DNA of 11,796 nucleotides from Burkholderiales bacterium (GTDB lineage: Bacteria > Pseudomonadota > Gammaproteobacteria > Burkholderiales > Casimicrobiaceae): the NCBI GenBank assembly GCA_025935435.1, contig JAICVH010000032.1, positions 1 through 11,796 on the forward strand, read 5' to 3'. Positions within the stretch are counted from its first letter, which is position 1. Every line of letters begins with the position of its first letter. The position numbers and the translations under genes are program-made. Under the pieces are notes generated by a model. The model was not told the DNA's origin and did no database searches. It saw only the letters and a program-made list of their open reading frames with translations. This document shows positions 1-7,880 of the stretch, piece after piece.

Positions 1-152
1 AATCCGATGCGGCAGGCAATCGAACGGCCGAAGGCGCGTTTTCGCTGAAGCGGCTGGACTACAAGGTCGGCGAAGGCGAATGGGCGGACACGTCGACCGT
101 CGACAACGACATACGCGTGCGCGTCCGCATCGTCCTCGAGCGCTCGGCGTGA
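1..152 (+). CDS. YceI-family protein, C-terminal fragment
   Basis: This is the last 49 codons of a gene that begins before the window; reading from base 3 it ends at TGA 150-152. The visible residues include LKRLDYKVGEGEWAD followed by a VDNDIRVRVRIVLE tail, which is the usual end of YceI proteins (lipocalin-like beta-barrels that bind polyisoprenoid lipids; family knowledge). The WAD and the alternating hydrophobic last strand are the recognisable parts. No signal peptide can be judged because the start is missing. A second YceI gene of a different subtype follows 108 bp downstream on the same strand, so the two may be co-transcribed. In many proteobacteria YceI genes sit beside a cytochrome b561 gene; if that holds here it would lie upstream, outside the window. 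Confidence 0.8.
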   Translation, partial: SDAAGNRTAEGAFSLKRLDYKVGEGEWADTSTVDNDIRVRVRIVLERSA

Positions 153-260
153 CGCTCGCGCATACCAGTTGCGTAATCTGGAATAGCATGAGCTCTTCAC
201 TGTTTACCGGCGCGGGACCGCACGGCTCGTCGTCTTCCTTCACCTGAAAGGACCAGCAGC

Positions 261-839
261 ATGAACGTTCGAATTGTCATTGCCATCGTCGCCGCGCTGA
301 TCGTCCTCCCCGCCGCCGCACAGGAAACTTACGTAATCGATCCCACGCATTCGCAGCCACAGTGGGCGGCCGGTCATACAGGCTTTTCAACGCAGCATGG
401 GAATTTCGGCAAGGCTACCGGCAAAATCGTGCTCGACAGGGCCGCGAAAAAAGGTTCGATCGACGTGACGATCGACGCAGCGTCGATCCGCACGTACAGC
501 GAACGGCTCGATACGATCGTCAAGGGCGAAAGATTTTTCAACGTCGAAAAGTTCCCGACGATCACGTTCAGATCCGCCAACTTGTCTTTCGACGGAGACA
601 AGCTCGTCGGCGCCGACGGCGAACTCACGATGCTCGGTGTGACCAAGCCCGTGTCCCTCAAGGTGGTCAACTTCGTGTGCGGCGAGCAGCTGTTCAACAA
701 GAAGCCCATGTGCGGCGCCGAAGCGACGGCAACGATCAAGCGCTCCGAATGGGGAATGACGGACGGAGTCAAGATCGCCAACCCCTCGGACGAAATCAGA
801 CTGACGATTCCGGTCGAGGCATATCGCGACCAGTCGTAA
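261..839 (+). CDS. Secreted YceI-family (polyisoprenoid-binding) protein
   Basis: A 192-residue protein with a Sec signal peptide: basic MNVR start, a hydrophobic core at about residues 5-17, and a likely signal peptidase I cut after AAA at 18-20. The mature part begins ETYVIDPTHSQ and runs through typical YceI elements: KFPTITFRS (97-105), GELTMLGVTKPVSL (120-133) and IPVEAY near the end. YceI proteins are periplasmic lipocalin-like barrels that bind long isoprenoid chains, thought to act in quinone handling or stress tolerance; the exact role here is unknown. Two cysteines, C140 and C151, flank the FNKKPM segment and could form a periplasmic disulfide (inference). The ATG is supported by a GAAAGGA ribosome site about 8 bases upstream. 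It follows the YceI fragment at 1-152 and is convergent with the hydrolase gene at 869-1789. Confidence 0.92.
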   Translation: MNVRIVIAIVAALIVLPAAAQETYVIDPTHSQPQWAAGHTGFSTQHGNFGKATGKIVLDRAAKKGSIDVTIDAASIRTYSERLDTIVKGERFFNVEKFPTITFRSANLSFDGDKLVGADGELTMLGVTKPVSLKVVNFVCGEQLFNKKPMCGAEATATIKRSEWGMTDGVKIANPSDEIRLTIPVEAYRDQS

Positions 840-840
840 G

Positions 841-869
841 GCGGACGCGACGGGGTCCGCTTCGTCCGC
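841..869. terminator. Possible convergent-gene hairpin
   Basis: In the short gap between two convergent genes, GCGGACG (841-847) pairs with CGTCCGC (863-869); a shorter alternative partner, GTCCGC, lies at 855-860. The right arm ends on the first base of the minus-strand gene's stop codon. No T-run follows on either strand, so this is a weak terminator candidate, or only a GC-rich coincidence. Confidence 0.3.
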
Positions 870-1789
870 TAAGCGGGAAGCAATTCACCGTTCTCGCGCC
901 GCGCTGCGCCCGCGCGCTCGAGTTCAGCGACGAGCGTCTCCGCGAGCTCGTCCGCCGGCATCCGGAAAAAGAGAGCGTTGAATTCGCGGTAAACGGCAAC
1001 ACGATCGACATACGCGGGCAGCGATGCAAGTGGCATCCGTTCGCGGTCGAGCAGCGTGAACATCAGCAGCACTTTGAGCGCATGGCGCGCCATGCGCTGC
1101 GGGTCCGCAACGAACGCGCGCGTGCGACGAAACGCGCGTTCGAGCGCAGCCTCGACATCATCGAACGGATCGCCGTGCCCGGGAATCACGGTGCGTGCGC
1201 CGAGGCCGGCGATGAGCTCGAGCGTAGCCTGGGTCGCCGGTAACGCGTCCGGCAGGATCTCCGGCGGCATGACGAGCCCATAGCCGTTCTTCCATAGCGC
1301 ATCGCCGGATATCAGCAGCCGATGCTCGTCGTTGAAGAACACGAGCGCGGCCATGTCGTGGCCGGGCGCTGCAAGCGCGTGCCATTCCAGATCGCCCCAG
1401 ACGTGCGTTGATCCCGGCTGCAACACCTCGTCGACGGTGAAGCGCTCGGCCTGCTGTCCCGCGTAACCGAGCAGCAGCGTTCGCTCGTCCCACGCCTCGA
1501 TCAGCGGCGCTTCGCCTGCGGGAACGGCGATCGGGCAGCCGTACGCGCGCTTCACCGCAGCGTTGCCCCCCATGTGATCGGAATGGCAGTGCGTGTTGAC
1601 GAGCTTGGCGAGCGGCCGGCCGTCGAGGCCCATCCGCGATGCGATCAGCGCGAGCGTCAGCGGCGCGTGCTTGCCGTAACCCGAATCGACGACGATGCAG
1701 CCGTCTGCGCTCTTGAGCACGACATGATTGGCGGACAACCAGTCGCGGACGAAGACGTGCACCTGCGGCGGCAACGAACGCACGGTCAT
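869..1789 (-). CDS. Metallo-beta-lactamase (MBL) fold hydrolase
   Basis: A 306-residue protein with the full MBL metal-binding set: THCHSDH (H67, H69, D71, H72), PGHD (H144), SGDAL (D163) and IPGHGDP (H205). This predicts a cytosolic binuclear-metal hydrolase of the glyoxalase II/RNase Z superfamily; there is no signal peptide, so it is not a periplasmic beta-lactamase. The substrate cannot be read from sequence. The first third is the standard alpha-beta/beta-alpha sandwich, and the last 90 or so residues form a helical C-terminal extension (from about LERAFRRTRAF) often seen in hydrolase-like members. Its ATG overlaps the mfd stop codon as ATGA (1786-1789), so translation is probably coupled to mfd and the two share one transcript. 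Nothing in the sequence links its function to DNA repair. Confidence 0.92.
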   Translation of the reverse strand: MTVRSLPPQVHVFVRDWLSANHVVLKSADGCIVVDSGYGKHAPLTLALIASRMGLDGRPLAKLVNTHCHSDHMGGNAAVKRAYGCPIAVPAGEAPLIEAWDERTLLLGYAGQQAERFTVDEVLQPGSTHVWGDLEWHALAAPGHDMAALVFFNDEHRLLISGDALWKNGYGLVMPPEILPDALPATQATLELIAGLGARTVIPGHGDPFDDVEAALERAFRRTRAFVADPQRMARHALKVLLMFTLLDRERMPLASLPAYVDRVAVYREFNALFFRMPADELAETLVAELERAGAARRENGELLPA

Positions 1790-4700
1790 GCGAGCCTGGC
1801 CAGAAAATCGCGCACGAGTGCCACGCGCTCGTTCAGCGTCGGCGCCCCGCGCTCGATGCGGATGCGATCGGGCCCGGCGAAGCGAATGCGACCGTCCTTC
1901 TGCACGAGTACGATCAGCTTGCCGGCATCGAACGGCGGATGCTTGACGAACTGCAATGTCGTCCGCTCGGGACCCGCGTCGACCTTGGTGACTCCGAGCG
2001 GCCGTGCAATCAGACGCAGCCGATGGCAGGCAAGTAACGCCTGCGCCGGTTCCGGCGTTGGCCCGAAGCGATCGACGAGCTCTTCATGGAGCAGGTCGAG
2101 TTCGTCGATCGATTCGCAGCTCGCGAGCCGTTTGTAGAGCACGAGGCGCTCGTGGATGTCGTTGCAGTATTCCTGCGGCAGCCGGGCCGGCGCATGCAGG
2201 TTGATCTCCGTCGTCACGCCAAGCGGTTGCGCGAGATCCGGCTCGCGACCGGCCCTGAGCGCCGAGACGGCCGCTTTCAACATGTCGGCATAAAGCTGGA
2301 AGCCGATCTGCTGCATCTCGCCGGACTGTTCCTCGCCGAGCACTTCGCCCGCACCGCGGATCTCGAGGTCGTGCATCGCGAGGTAAAACCCCGAGCCCAG
2401 GTCCTCCATCATCTGGATCGCCTCGAGCCGCTTTTTCGCTTGTGCGGAGAGGGCCTCGTGCGGTGGCGTGAGCAGGTAGGCGTAGGCCTGGTGGTGCGAG
2501 CGACCGACGCGCCCGCGAAGCTGATGCAGCTGCGCAAGGCCGAAGCGGTCGGCGCGATCAATGATGATCGTGTTCGCTGTCGGCACGTCGATGCCGGTTT
2601 CGATGATCGTCGAGCAGACGAGCAGGTTGATGCGCTGCGCGTAGAACTCGCGCATCACGTGCTCGAGGTCGCGCTCCCCCATCTGGCCGTGCGCGACTGC
2701 AATACGCGCCTCGGGCAGCAATTGCGCGAGCCGCTCCGCCGTCGTGCGGATCGTGTCGATGTCGTTGTGCAGAAAGTAGATCTGCCCGCCGCGTTTCAAT
2801 TCGCGGAGCGCCGCTTCGCGCACGATCCCGGTGGAGTACGTCGCCACGAACGTCTTGATCGCAAGCCGACGCTGCGGTGCGGTTGCGATAACCGAGAAGT
2901 CGCGAATGCCTTCGAGCGACATCGCAAGGGTGCGAGGGATCGGAGTCGCGGTCAGCGTCAGCACGTCGACCTCGGCACGCAGCCGCTTCAATTGCTCCTT
3001 CTGACGAACGCCGAAGCGGTGCTCCTCGTCGATGATGACGAGGCCCAGATTCTTGAACTTGATGTCGGACTGCAGCAGCTTGTGCGTGCCGATGACGAGG
3101 TCGACGCGACCATTCGCAAGGCCTTCGAGCACGCTCTTCACTTCCTTCGTCGAACGGAACCGCGACAGCTCGGCGAGCTTCACCGGCCAGTCCGCGAAGC
3201 GATCCGAGAATACCTGGAAGTGCTGCTCGGCTAGCAGCGTGGTCGGCACCAGCAGCGCGACCTGCTTGCCATCGGCGAGTGCGATGAATGCGGCGCGGAG
3301 CGCGACCTCGGTCTTGCCGAAGCCGACGTCACCGCAGACGAGTCGATCCATCGGGCGACCCGCGGCGAGGTCCGTGATGACGGCATCGATCGCCGCCTGC
3401 TGATCGGGTGTCTCCTCGAAGCCGAAGCCTTCGGCGAATGCTTCGTAGTCGTGCGGCCTGAACGAAAACGCATGGCCGCTACGGGCCGCCCGCTGCGCGT
3501 ACAGGTTCAGCAACTCGGCCGCGGTATCGTGCGCCTGCTGCGCAGCCTTGCGCTTGGCCTTCTCCCATTGTCCGCTTCCCAGCTCGTGCAAGGGGGCGGC
3601 GTCGGGTGATGCACCGCTGTAGCGACTGATGACGTGCAGGTTCGACACCGGCACGTACAGCTTGGCGTCGTTCGCGTAGATCAACTCGAGGAACTCGGTC
3701 ATGCCATCGCCGACGTCGAGCGTGACGAGCCCGAGATAACGGCCGATACCGTGCTCTTCGTGCACGACCGGGTCGCCGATGCGCACCTCGGAGAGGTCCC
3801 GCACCATCGCGTCCACGTTCGAACGTCGGCCGACGTCGCGCTTGCCGCGCCGCACGACATTTGCATACAGCTCGGTCTCGGTGACGAACGCGAGCCGCGC
3901 CGATGGCCACGCGAAGCCCGCGTGCAGCGGCGCCACGGTGAGCGCGAGTCTCGCGTCGCTTGCAACGAAGTCCGCGAAACCTTCAACGACCGCCGGCCGC
4001 ACGCCGTATTCGGCGAAGTATTGCTGGATCGTTTCGCGCCGTCCCGCGCTCTCCGCGCAGACGAGCATGCGGCCGTCGAGCATCGCCAGCACGCGCTTCA
4101 ATGCGGTGAGCGGGTCGTCGGCGCGGCGATCGACCTGCAACGCCGGCAGCCGGCGAAGCGGTGCATCCGCGGGCATCGCAGCCTGCGCGTCGGCGACGGC
4201 AACGTCGAAGCGCGTGAACGGTTTCAGCGCGCCGCGGAATTCATCGTGGGCAACGAACAGCTGGTGCGGGGGCAGCAGCGGCCGCGCCTTGTCGCCGCGC
4301 ATCAGCCGGTATCGCGACTCGGTGTCCTGCCAGAAGCGCTCGATCGCCGCGTCGACGTCGCCGTGCAACGCGAAGACGGCATCGCGCGGCATGTAGTCGA
4401 CGAACGACGCGGTCGCCTCGAAGAACAGCGGCAGGTAATACTCGATACCACCCGGGACGATTCCGTTGGAAATGTCCTTGTACAGTGGCGAGCGCGACGG
4501 ATCGCCTTCGAACACCTCGCGGAACCGGCTGCGAAAGCGGGTGCGCCCGGCGTCATCGAGCGGAAATTCGCGCGCAGGCAGCAGCCGCACGTCGCGCATC
4601 GGGTAGAGCGTGCGCTGCGTGTCCGCGTCGAACGTCTTGATGCTTTCGATCTCGTCGCCGAAGAGATCGAGCCGATAGGGCAGCGCGGCGCCCATCGGAT

Positions 4701-5328
4701 AAAGGTCGATCAATCCGCCGCGAATGCTGAATTCGCCGGGCGATACGACCTGCGTGACGTGCGTGTAGCCAGCGAGCGCAAGCTGCGATCGCAGCGCTTC
4801 GACGTCGAGCGTTTCCGACTGCGTCAGGAAGAACGTGTGAGCGGCGAGAAACGACTGCGGTGCGAGCCGGTAGAGCGCCGTTTGCGCAGCGACGAGCGCG
4901 ACGTCGCATTCGCCACGCGTGATCCGGTACAGCGTTGCCAGTCGTTCCGAGACGAGATCCTGGTGCGGCGAAAAATGGTCGTAGGGCAGCGTCTCCCAAT
5001 CGGGAAAGACGCCGATCGCCAGATCGGGCGCGAACCATGCGAGCTCCTGCGCGAGGCGCGCGGCCGCGAGGGCGTCAGCACATACGATGGCGAGCGTGCG
5101 ACGCTCGGCACGTGCAGCGAGCGCGATCTGCGCGAGTGCAAGAGCATCTCCGGACTCGGGAAGCGCGTCGAGCTTCGCGCGATGTCCGATCGCGGGCAGC
5201 GCGGGAACGAGCGCCGGCAGCGCCGCAAACGCGTTGGCGGGCGGTGCTGTGGAAGCGGCGGCAGGTTCGCGGGGAAAGGGCTGTCGCGCGGAGGCGGCCG
5301 TCGCAGCATCGGTCGAGGCCGTCGGCAT
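1786..5328 (-). CDS. mfd: Transcription-repair coupling factor Mfd
   Basis: A protein of about 1180 residues, near the usual 1150. Mfd is a cytosolic ATPase that pushes stalled RNA polymerase off damaged template and recruits UvrA for excision repair. Visible domains in order: an N-terminal UvrB-like region with DWETLPYDHFSPHQD; an RNA-polymerase-interacting CarD-like domain near residue 520 (VHEEHGIGRYLGL); a superfamily 2 motor with Walker A GDVGFGKTE near 664, DEEH near 766, LTATPIPRTL, the ETGIDVP motif and QLRGRVGR near 940; and the C-terminal D7 domain with EYCNDIHERLVLYKRL. The frame stays open upstream to 5466, but that extension would overlap the divergent permease gene and is not Mfd-like, so I place the start at the ATG ending at 5328. 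A TATAAT box lies 37 bp upstream. No clear Shine-Dalgarno site is visible. The MBL gene follows with a 4-bp overlap. Confidence 0.97.
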   Translation of the reverse strand: MPTASTDAATAASARQPFPREPAAASTAPPANAFAALPALVPALPAIGHRAKLDALPESGDALALAQIALAARAERRTLAIVCADALAAARLAQELAWFAPDLAIGVFPDWETLPYDHFSPHQDLVSERLATLYRITRGECDVALVAAQTALYRLAPQSFLAAHTFFLTQSETLDVEALRSQLALAGYTHVTQVVSPGEFSIRGGLIDLYPMGAALPYRLDLFGDEIESIKTFDADTQRTLYPMRDVRLLPAREFPLDDAGRTRFRSRFREVFEGDPSRSPLYKDISNGIVPGGIEYYLPLFFEATASFVDYMPRDAVFALHGDVDAAIERFWQDTESRYRLMRGDKARPLLPPHQLFVAHDEFRGALKPFTRFDVAVADAQAAMPADAPLRRLPALQVDRRADDPLTALKRVLAMLDGRMLVCAESAGRRETIQQYFAEYGVRPAVVEGFADFVASDARLALTVAPLHAGFAWPSARLAFVTETELYANVVRRGKRDVGRRSNVDAMVRDLSEVRIGDPVVHEEHGIGRYLGLVTLDVGDGMTEFLELIYANDAKLYVPVSNLHVISRYSGASPDAAPLHELGSGQWEKAKRKAAQQAHDTAAELLNLYAQRAARSGHAFSFRPHDYEAFAEGFGFEETPDQQAAIDAVITDLAAGRPMDRLVCGDVGFGKTEVALRAAFIALADGKQVALLVPTTLLAEQHFQVFSDRFADWPVKLAELSRFRSTKEVKSVLEGLANGRVDLVIGTHKLLQSDIKFKNLGLVIIDEEHRFGVRQKEQLKRLRAEVDVLTLTATPIPRTLAMSLEGIRDFSVIATAPQRRLAIKTFVATYSTGIVREAALRELKRGGQIYFLHNDIDTIRTTAERLAQLLPEARIAVAHGQMGERDLEHVMREFYAQRINLLVCSTIIETGIDVPTANTIIIDRADRFGLAQLHQLRGRVGRSHHQAYAYLLTPPHEALSAQAKKRLEAIQMMEDLGSGFYLAMHDLEIRGAGEVLGEEQSGEMQQIGFQLYADMLKAAVSALRAGREPDLAQPLGVTTEINLHAPARLPQEYCNDIHERLVLYKRLASCESIDELDLLHEELVDRFGPTPEPAQALLACHRLRLIARPLGVTKVDAGPERTTLQFVKHPPFDAGKLIVLVQKDGRIRFAGPDRIRIERGAPTLNERVALVRDFLARLA

Positions 5329-5364
5329 GCGAATCAGGTGCGCGTGTGAATCGCGCGTGTCGAG

Positions 5365-5370
5365 ATTATA
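5365..5370 (-). promoter_or_regulatory. Predicted -10 box of mfd
   Basis: Read on the minus strand this is a perfect TATAAT, with transcription expected to start near 5358 and leave a leader of about 30 bases before the mfd ATG at 5328. No good -35 lies at 16-18 bp; the nearest candidate, TTGGAC, is 21 bp away. The perfect box in GC-rich DNA supports a housekeeping sigma-70 promoter and the shorter mfd start. Confidence 0.5.
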
Positions 5371-5377
5371 CGCGTGA

Positions 5378-5383
5378 CATAAT
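5378..5383 (+). promoter_or_regulatory. Possible -10 box giving a leaderless permease mRNA
   Basis: CATAAT matches TATAAT at five of six positions and ends 6 bases before the permease ATG. Transcription starting at the usual distance would begin at or next to the A of the ATG, which would explain the missing Shine-Dalgarno site. The -35 position is poor, so this is tentative. Confidence 0.3.
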
Positions 5384-5389
5384 CGATCG

Positions 5390-6313
5390 ATGTCCAAGCC
5401 TGCGCGCGCGCTGCACGCCTCGCCGTACCTGTTGTTGACGCTCGCGCCGTTCTTCTGGTCGTGCAACTGGATCGTCGGTCGCTGGTTGTCGCACGACGTT
5501 CCGCCGCTCGCGATGACGTTTTATCGCTGGCTGTTCGCGATCGTGATCCTGGCGCCGTTCGCATGCCCGCGACTCGCGCGTGATCGCGCGATCGTTCGGC
5601 GCCACTGGAAGGCGCTGCTCGGGCTGGGCGTGGTCGGCATCGGCACGCACAACGCGCTTGCGTACGTCGGCTTGCGCTACACGACGGCGGTGAACGGCGT
5701 CATTCTCAATTCGTTCATCCCGATCATGATCATCGCGCTGTCGTGGGCGTTTCTGCGCGAGCGCCTGGGAACCTTGCAGGTGACCGGCATCGGCGTGTCG
5801 CTTGCGGGTGTGCTTACGATCCTGTCCGGCGGATCGCTTGCAACGCTCGCTGCCTTTAGGCTGAACGGCGGGGACCTGCTGATCATCCTGTCGATGGCGA
5901 TGTGGTCGGTGTACACGATCGCGTTGCGTTTCAGGCCTCCCGGCATGCACCTGCTGTCGTTCCTGTTCGTCATCGCGTGCATTGGCGACCTCGCCGTGTT
6001 TCCCTTCTACGTGCTCGAAACGGCGCTGGGTCAACCAATGTCGTGGACGCCTTCGGCGTTCGCGGCGCTCGCCGCCGTCGCCTTGTTTTCATCGGTGCTC
6101 GCCTACGTGTTCTGGAGTCGCGGCGTCGAAGCCGTCGGCGCCAACGTCGCAGGCTTGTTCGTCCACCTGATGCCGGCCTTCGGCGTCGTGCTCGCCTGGT
6201 TCATCCTCGACGAGCGACTCGCCACGTATCACATCGGTGGCATCGTCCTCATTCTTTGCGGGATCTACATCACCAGTCGCTTCGCACCGGTGCCGGTGGC
6301 CGCGATCGATTAG
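5390..6313 (+). CDS. EamA/DMT-superfamily permease
   Basis: A 307-residue inner-membrane protein made almost entirely of hydrophobic helices, about ten, as expected for two EamA repeats. Repeat one (about 12-148) contains WSCNWIVGRW and the signature-like stretch with THNALAYVGLRYTTAVNG, ending LAGVLTILSGG. Repeat two (about 158-300) starts GDLLIILSMAMWSVYTIALR and ends with GGIVLILCGIYITSR. Such proteins export or exchange amino acids, metabolites or nucleotide sugars; the substrate cannot be assigned. It is divergent from mfd (61 bp between starts) and its stop lies 6 bp from the stop of the convergent manC. The ATG at 5390 is the only start that keeps the first helix (the next in-frame Met is about residue 42), yet no ribosome site precedes it. 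Confidence 0.93.
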   Translation: MSKPARALHASPYLLLTLAPFFWSCNWIVGRWLSHDVPPLAMTFYRWLFAIVILAPFACPRLARDRAIVRRHWKALLGLGVVGIGTHNALAYVGLRYTTAVNGVILNSFIPIMIIALSWAFLRERLGTLQVTGIGVSLAGVLTILSGGSLATLAAFRLNGGDLLIILSMAMWSVYTIALRFRPPGMHLLSFLFVIACIGDLAVFPFYVLETALGQPMSWTPSAFAALAAVALFSSVLAYVFWSRGVEAVGANVAGLFVHLMPAFGVVLAWFILDERLATYHIGGIVLILCGIYITSRFAPVPVAAID

Positions 6314-6319
6314 CGACCG

Positions 6320-7795
6320 CTACGCCGGCGTGCGGCCGTACTTGTCCTCGAAGCGCACGATGTCGTCTTCGCCGAGATAATCGCCGCACTGCACTTCGAT
6401 GATGACGAGCGGCTCGCTCGCGCGGTTCTCGAGCCGATGCCGCGTTTCGACGGGGATGTACGTCGATTCGTTGGGATGCACGTCGAATTCCCGGTCGCCA
6501 TTGGTCACGCGTGCGACCCCGCGCACGATGACCCAGTGCTCGGAGCGGCGGTGATGCAACTGCAGCGACAGCGATGCACCGGGCCGAACCTCGATGCGCT
6601 TGATCTTGAAGCCGGGCGCTTCCTCGAGCACCGTATACGCGCCCCACGGCCGGCTCACGGTCCTATGCAGCTTGTACGCATCGTGTCCGCGCGCCTTCAA
6701 CTCGCCGACGACGTCCTTCACGCGCTGCAGGTGATCACGATGGGCGATCAGTACCGCGTCCGGCGTATCCACGATGACGAGGTTCTCCACGCCGACGGTA
6801 GCCACGACGCGATCGGCAGCATGCACATAGGTGCCGCGCGTGGCGATTGCAACGCGCTCGCCCTGGCCATGGTTGCCGTCGTCGTCGGCGATCGTCAATG
6901 CGGCGACTGCCTGCCACGAACCGACATCGCTCCAGTCGAACGCGCCGCGCACGACCGCCACTTCGCCTGCTTCGGCCGCGCGTTCCATGATCGCGTAATC
7001 GATCGAAATATCGGGCACGGCTGCAAACGATGCGGCGTCGATCTCGAGCATCTGAATCGATGCCGCGCTGCCGAGCGCCTGTGCGATCGGCCGCGCCGCC
7101 GCCAGTACACCGGGCGCGTGCCGCGCGAATGCGGCGATGATTGCGTTCGGCGTGAACGCGAACATCCCAGAATTCCACGCGTAATGGCCTTGCGTCAGAT
7201 ATTCGCGCGCAACGGCGAGCTGGGGCTTCTCGACGAAGCGGCGCGCACGGTAGGCGGGCGGCGCGTGCCCTTCATCGGATACCAGCAACTCGCCGCACTC
7301 GATGTAACCGAAACCGGTCTCCGGATGCGTTGGCGTGATGCCGAACGTCACCAGCGCACCGGTCGCAGCAAGTGCGGCCGCGCGATCGACCGCTGCGGCG
7401 AACGCGCGCTGATCGCGGATCAAATGGTCGGCAGGCATGACGAGCAGCACGTGCTCACCAAAGCCTCGCGCGATCGCGCACAGTGCACCGACCGCCACGG
7501 CCGGCGCGGTGTTGCGACCGAACGGTTCCAGCACGTAGATCGCCTGCGCCGAAGTTGCGCCGGTCATCGCCGCATAGGTGTCCTTCGTATGGAAGTAGTA
7601 GTCGCGATTGGTGATCGTGATGACGGCATCGACATCGCGCAGCGCAAACGCGCGCGCGGCGGTCTTGGCCAGCAATGTTTCGCCGTCCGGCAGCGGCATG
7701 AACGGTTTCGGCGCAGCCTCACGCGACAGCGGCCACAGGCGCGTACCGGCACCTCCGGACAGGATCATCGGCAGCAGGGACGGCGAGGGCGACAT
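6320..7795 (-). CDS. manC: Mannose-1-phosphate guanylyltransferase / mannose-6-phosphate isomerase
   Basis: A 491-residue two-domain enzyme of the ManC/AlgA/XanB type. The N-terminal GDP-mannose pyrophosphorylase domain (about 7-350) joins GTP and mannose-1-phosphate; visible motifs are the signature LSGGAGTRLWPLSR (12-25), PKPF (29-32), FVEKP (187-191), WNSGMFAF (207-214) and DWSDVGSW (287-294). The C-terminal cupin domain (about 375-490) is a type II phosphomannose isomerase, with RPWG (382-385) and QLHHRRSEHW (412-421). Together they make GDP-mannose from fructose-6-phosphate, with a phosphomannomutase encoded elsewhere, for exopolysaccharide or LPS. No glycosyltransferases adjoin it, so it is a solitary copy. 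In the cupin HxH pair the second position is Arg416, where E. coli CpsB-like enzymes as I recall them have His. It is divergent from a sigma-54 activator and has a plausible sigma-70 promoter. Confidence 0.95.
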   Translation of the reverse strand: MSPSPSLLPMILSGGAGTRLWPLSREAAPKPFMPLPDGETLLAKTAARAFALRDVDAVITITNRDYYFHTKDTYAAMTGATSAQAIYVLEPFGRNTAPAVAVGALCAIARGFGEHVLLVMPADHLIRDQRAFAAAVDRAAALAATGALVTFGITPTHPETGFGYIECGELLVSDEGHAPPAYRARRFVEKPQLAVAREYLTQGHYAWNSGMFAFTPNAIIAAFARHAPGVLAAARPIAQALGSAASIQMLEIDAASFAAVPDISIDYAIMERAAEAGEVAVVRGAFDWSDVGSWQAVAALTIADDDGNHGQGERVAIATRGTYVHAADRVVATVGVENLVIVDTPDAVLIAHRDHLQRVKDVVGELKARGHDAYKLHRTVSRPWGAYTVLEEAPGFKIKRIEVRPGASLSLQLHHRRSEHWVIVRGVARVTNGDREFDVHPNESTYIPVETRHRLENRASEPLVIIEVQCGDYLGEDDIVRFEDKYGRTPA

Positions 7796-7815
7796 GTGCG
7801 ACTCGTGTAGGCGGG

Positions 7816-7832
7816 TGCGCTACTGTAGCGCA
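7816..7832. promoter_or_regulatory. 17-bp perfect palindrome, candidate operator
   Basis: TGCGCTAC, a central T, then GTAGCGCA: two 8-bp arms in perfect inverted symmetry with a 1-bp centre. The centre is too small to form an RNA hairpin loop with full pairing, so a dimeric DNA-binding protein is the more natural reader. It covers the predicted manC -10 box, so a bound protein should repress manC. The protein is not identified. Confidence 0.5.
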
Positions 7833-7850
7833 GGCATTGCTGTAGGACAA
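7822..7850 (-). promoter_or_regulatory. Predicted sigma-70 promoter of manC
   Basis: On the minus strand, TTGTCC (7845-7850) is followed after exactly 17 bp by TACAGT (7822-7827). Each matches consensus at four of six positions. Transcription would start near 7815, giving a leader of about 20 bases before the ATG at 7795. The -10 box lies inside the palindrome at 7816-7832. Confidence 0.5.
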
Positions 7851-7880
7851 ACCGCGACAACAGCATCCGCGCGGCGCCGA

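Noticed and set aside
3634..5349. Long plus-strand open frame (571 codons) opposite mfd
   Set aside because: It is antisense to clear Mfd domains, is extremely Arg/Glu-rich and has no recognisable motif. It is the usual by-product of high-GC codon bias.
5329..5466. N-terminal extension of Mfd by 46 residues
   Set aside because: It would run through the TATAAT box and into the first 26 codons of the divergent permease, and the extra residues are not Mfd-like.
6311..6345. Terminator between the convergent permease and manC
   Set aside because: The stops are only 6 bp apart, and I found neither a convincing stem nor a T-run in this GC-rich stretch.
6437..7810. Long plus-strand open frame opposite manC
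   Set aside because: It is the antisense shadow of a gene with all ManC motifs; its composition is Arg/His-rich and non-protein-like.
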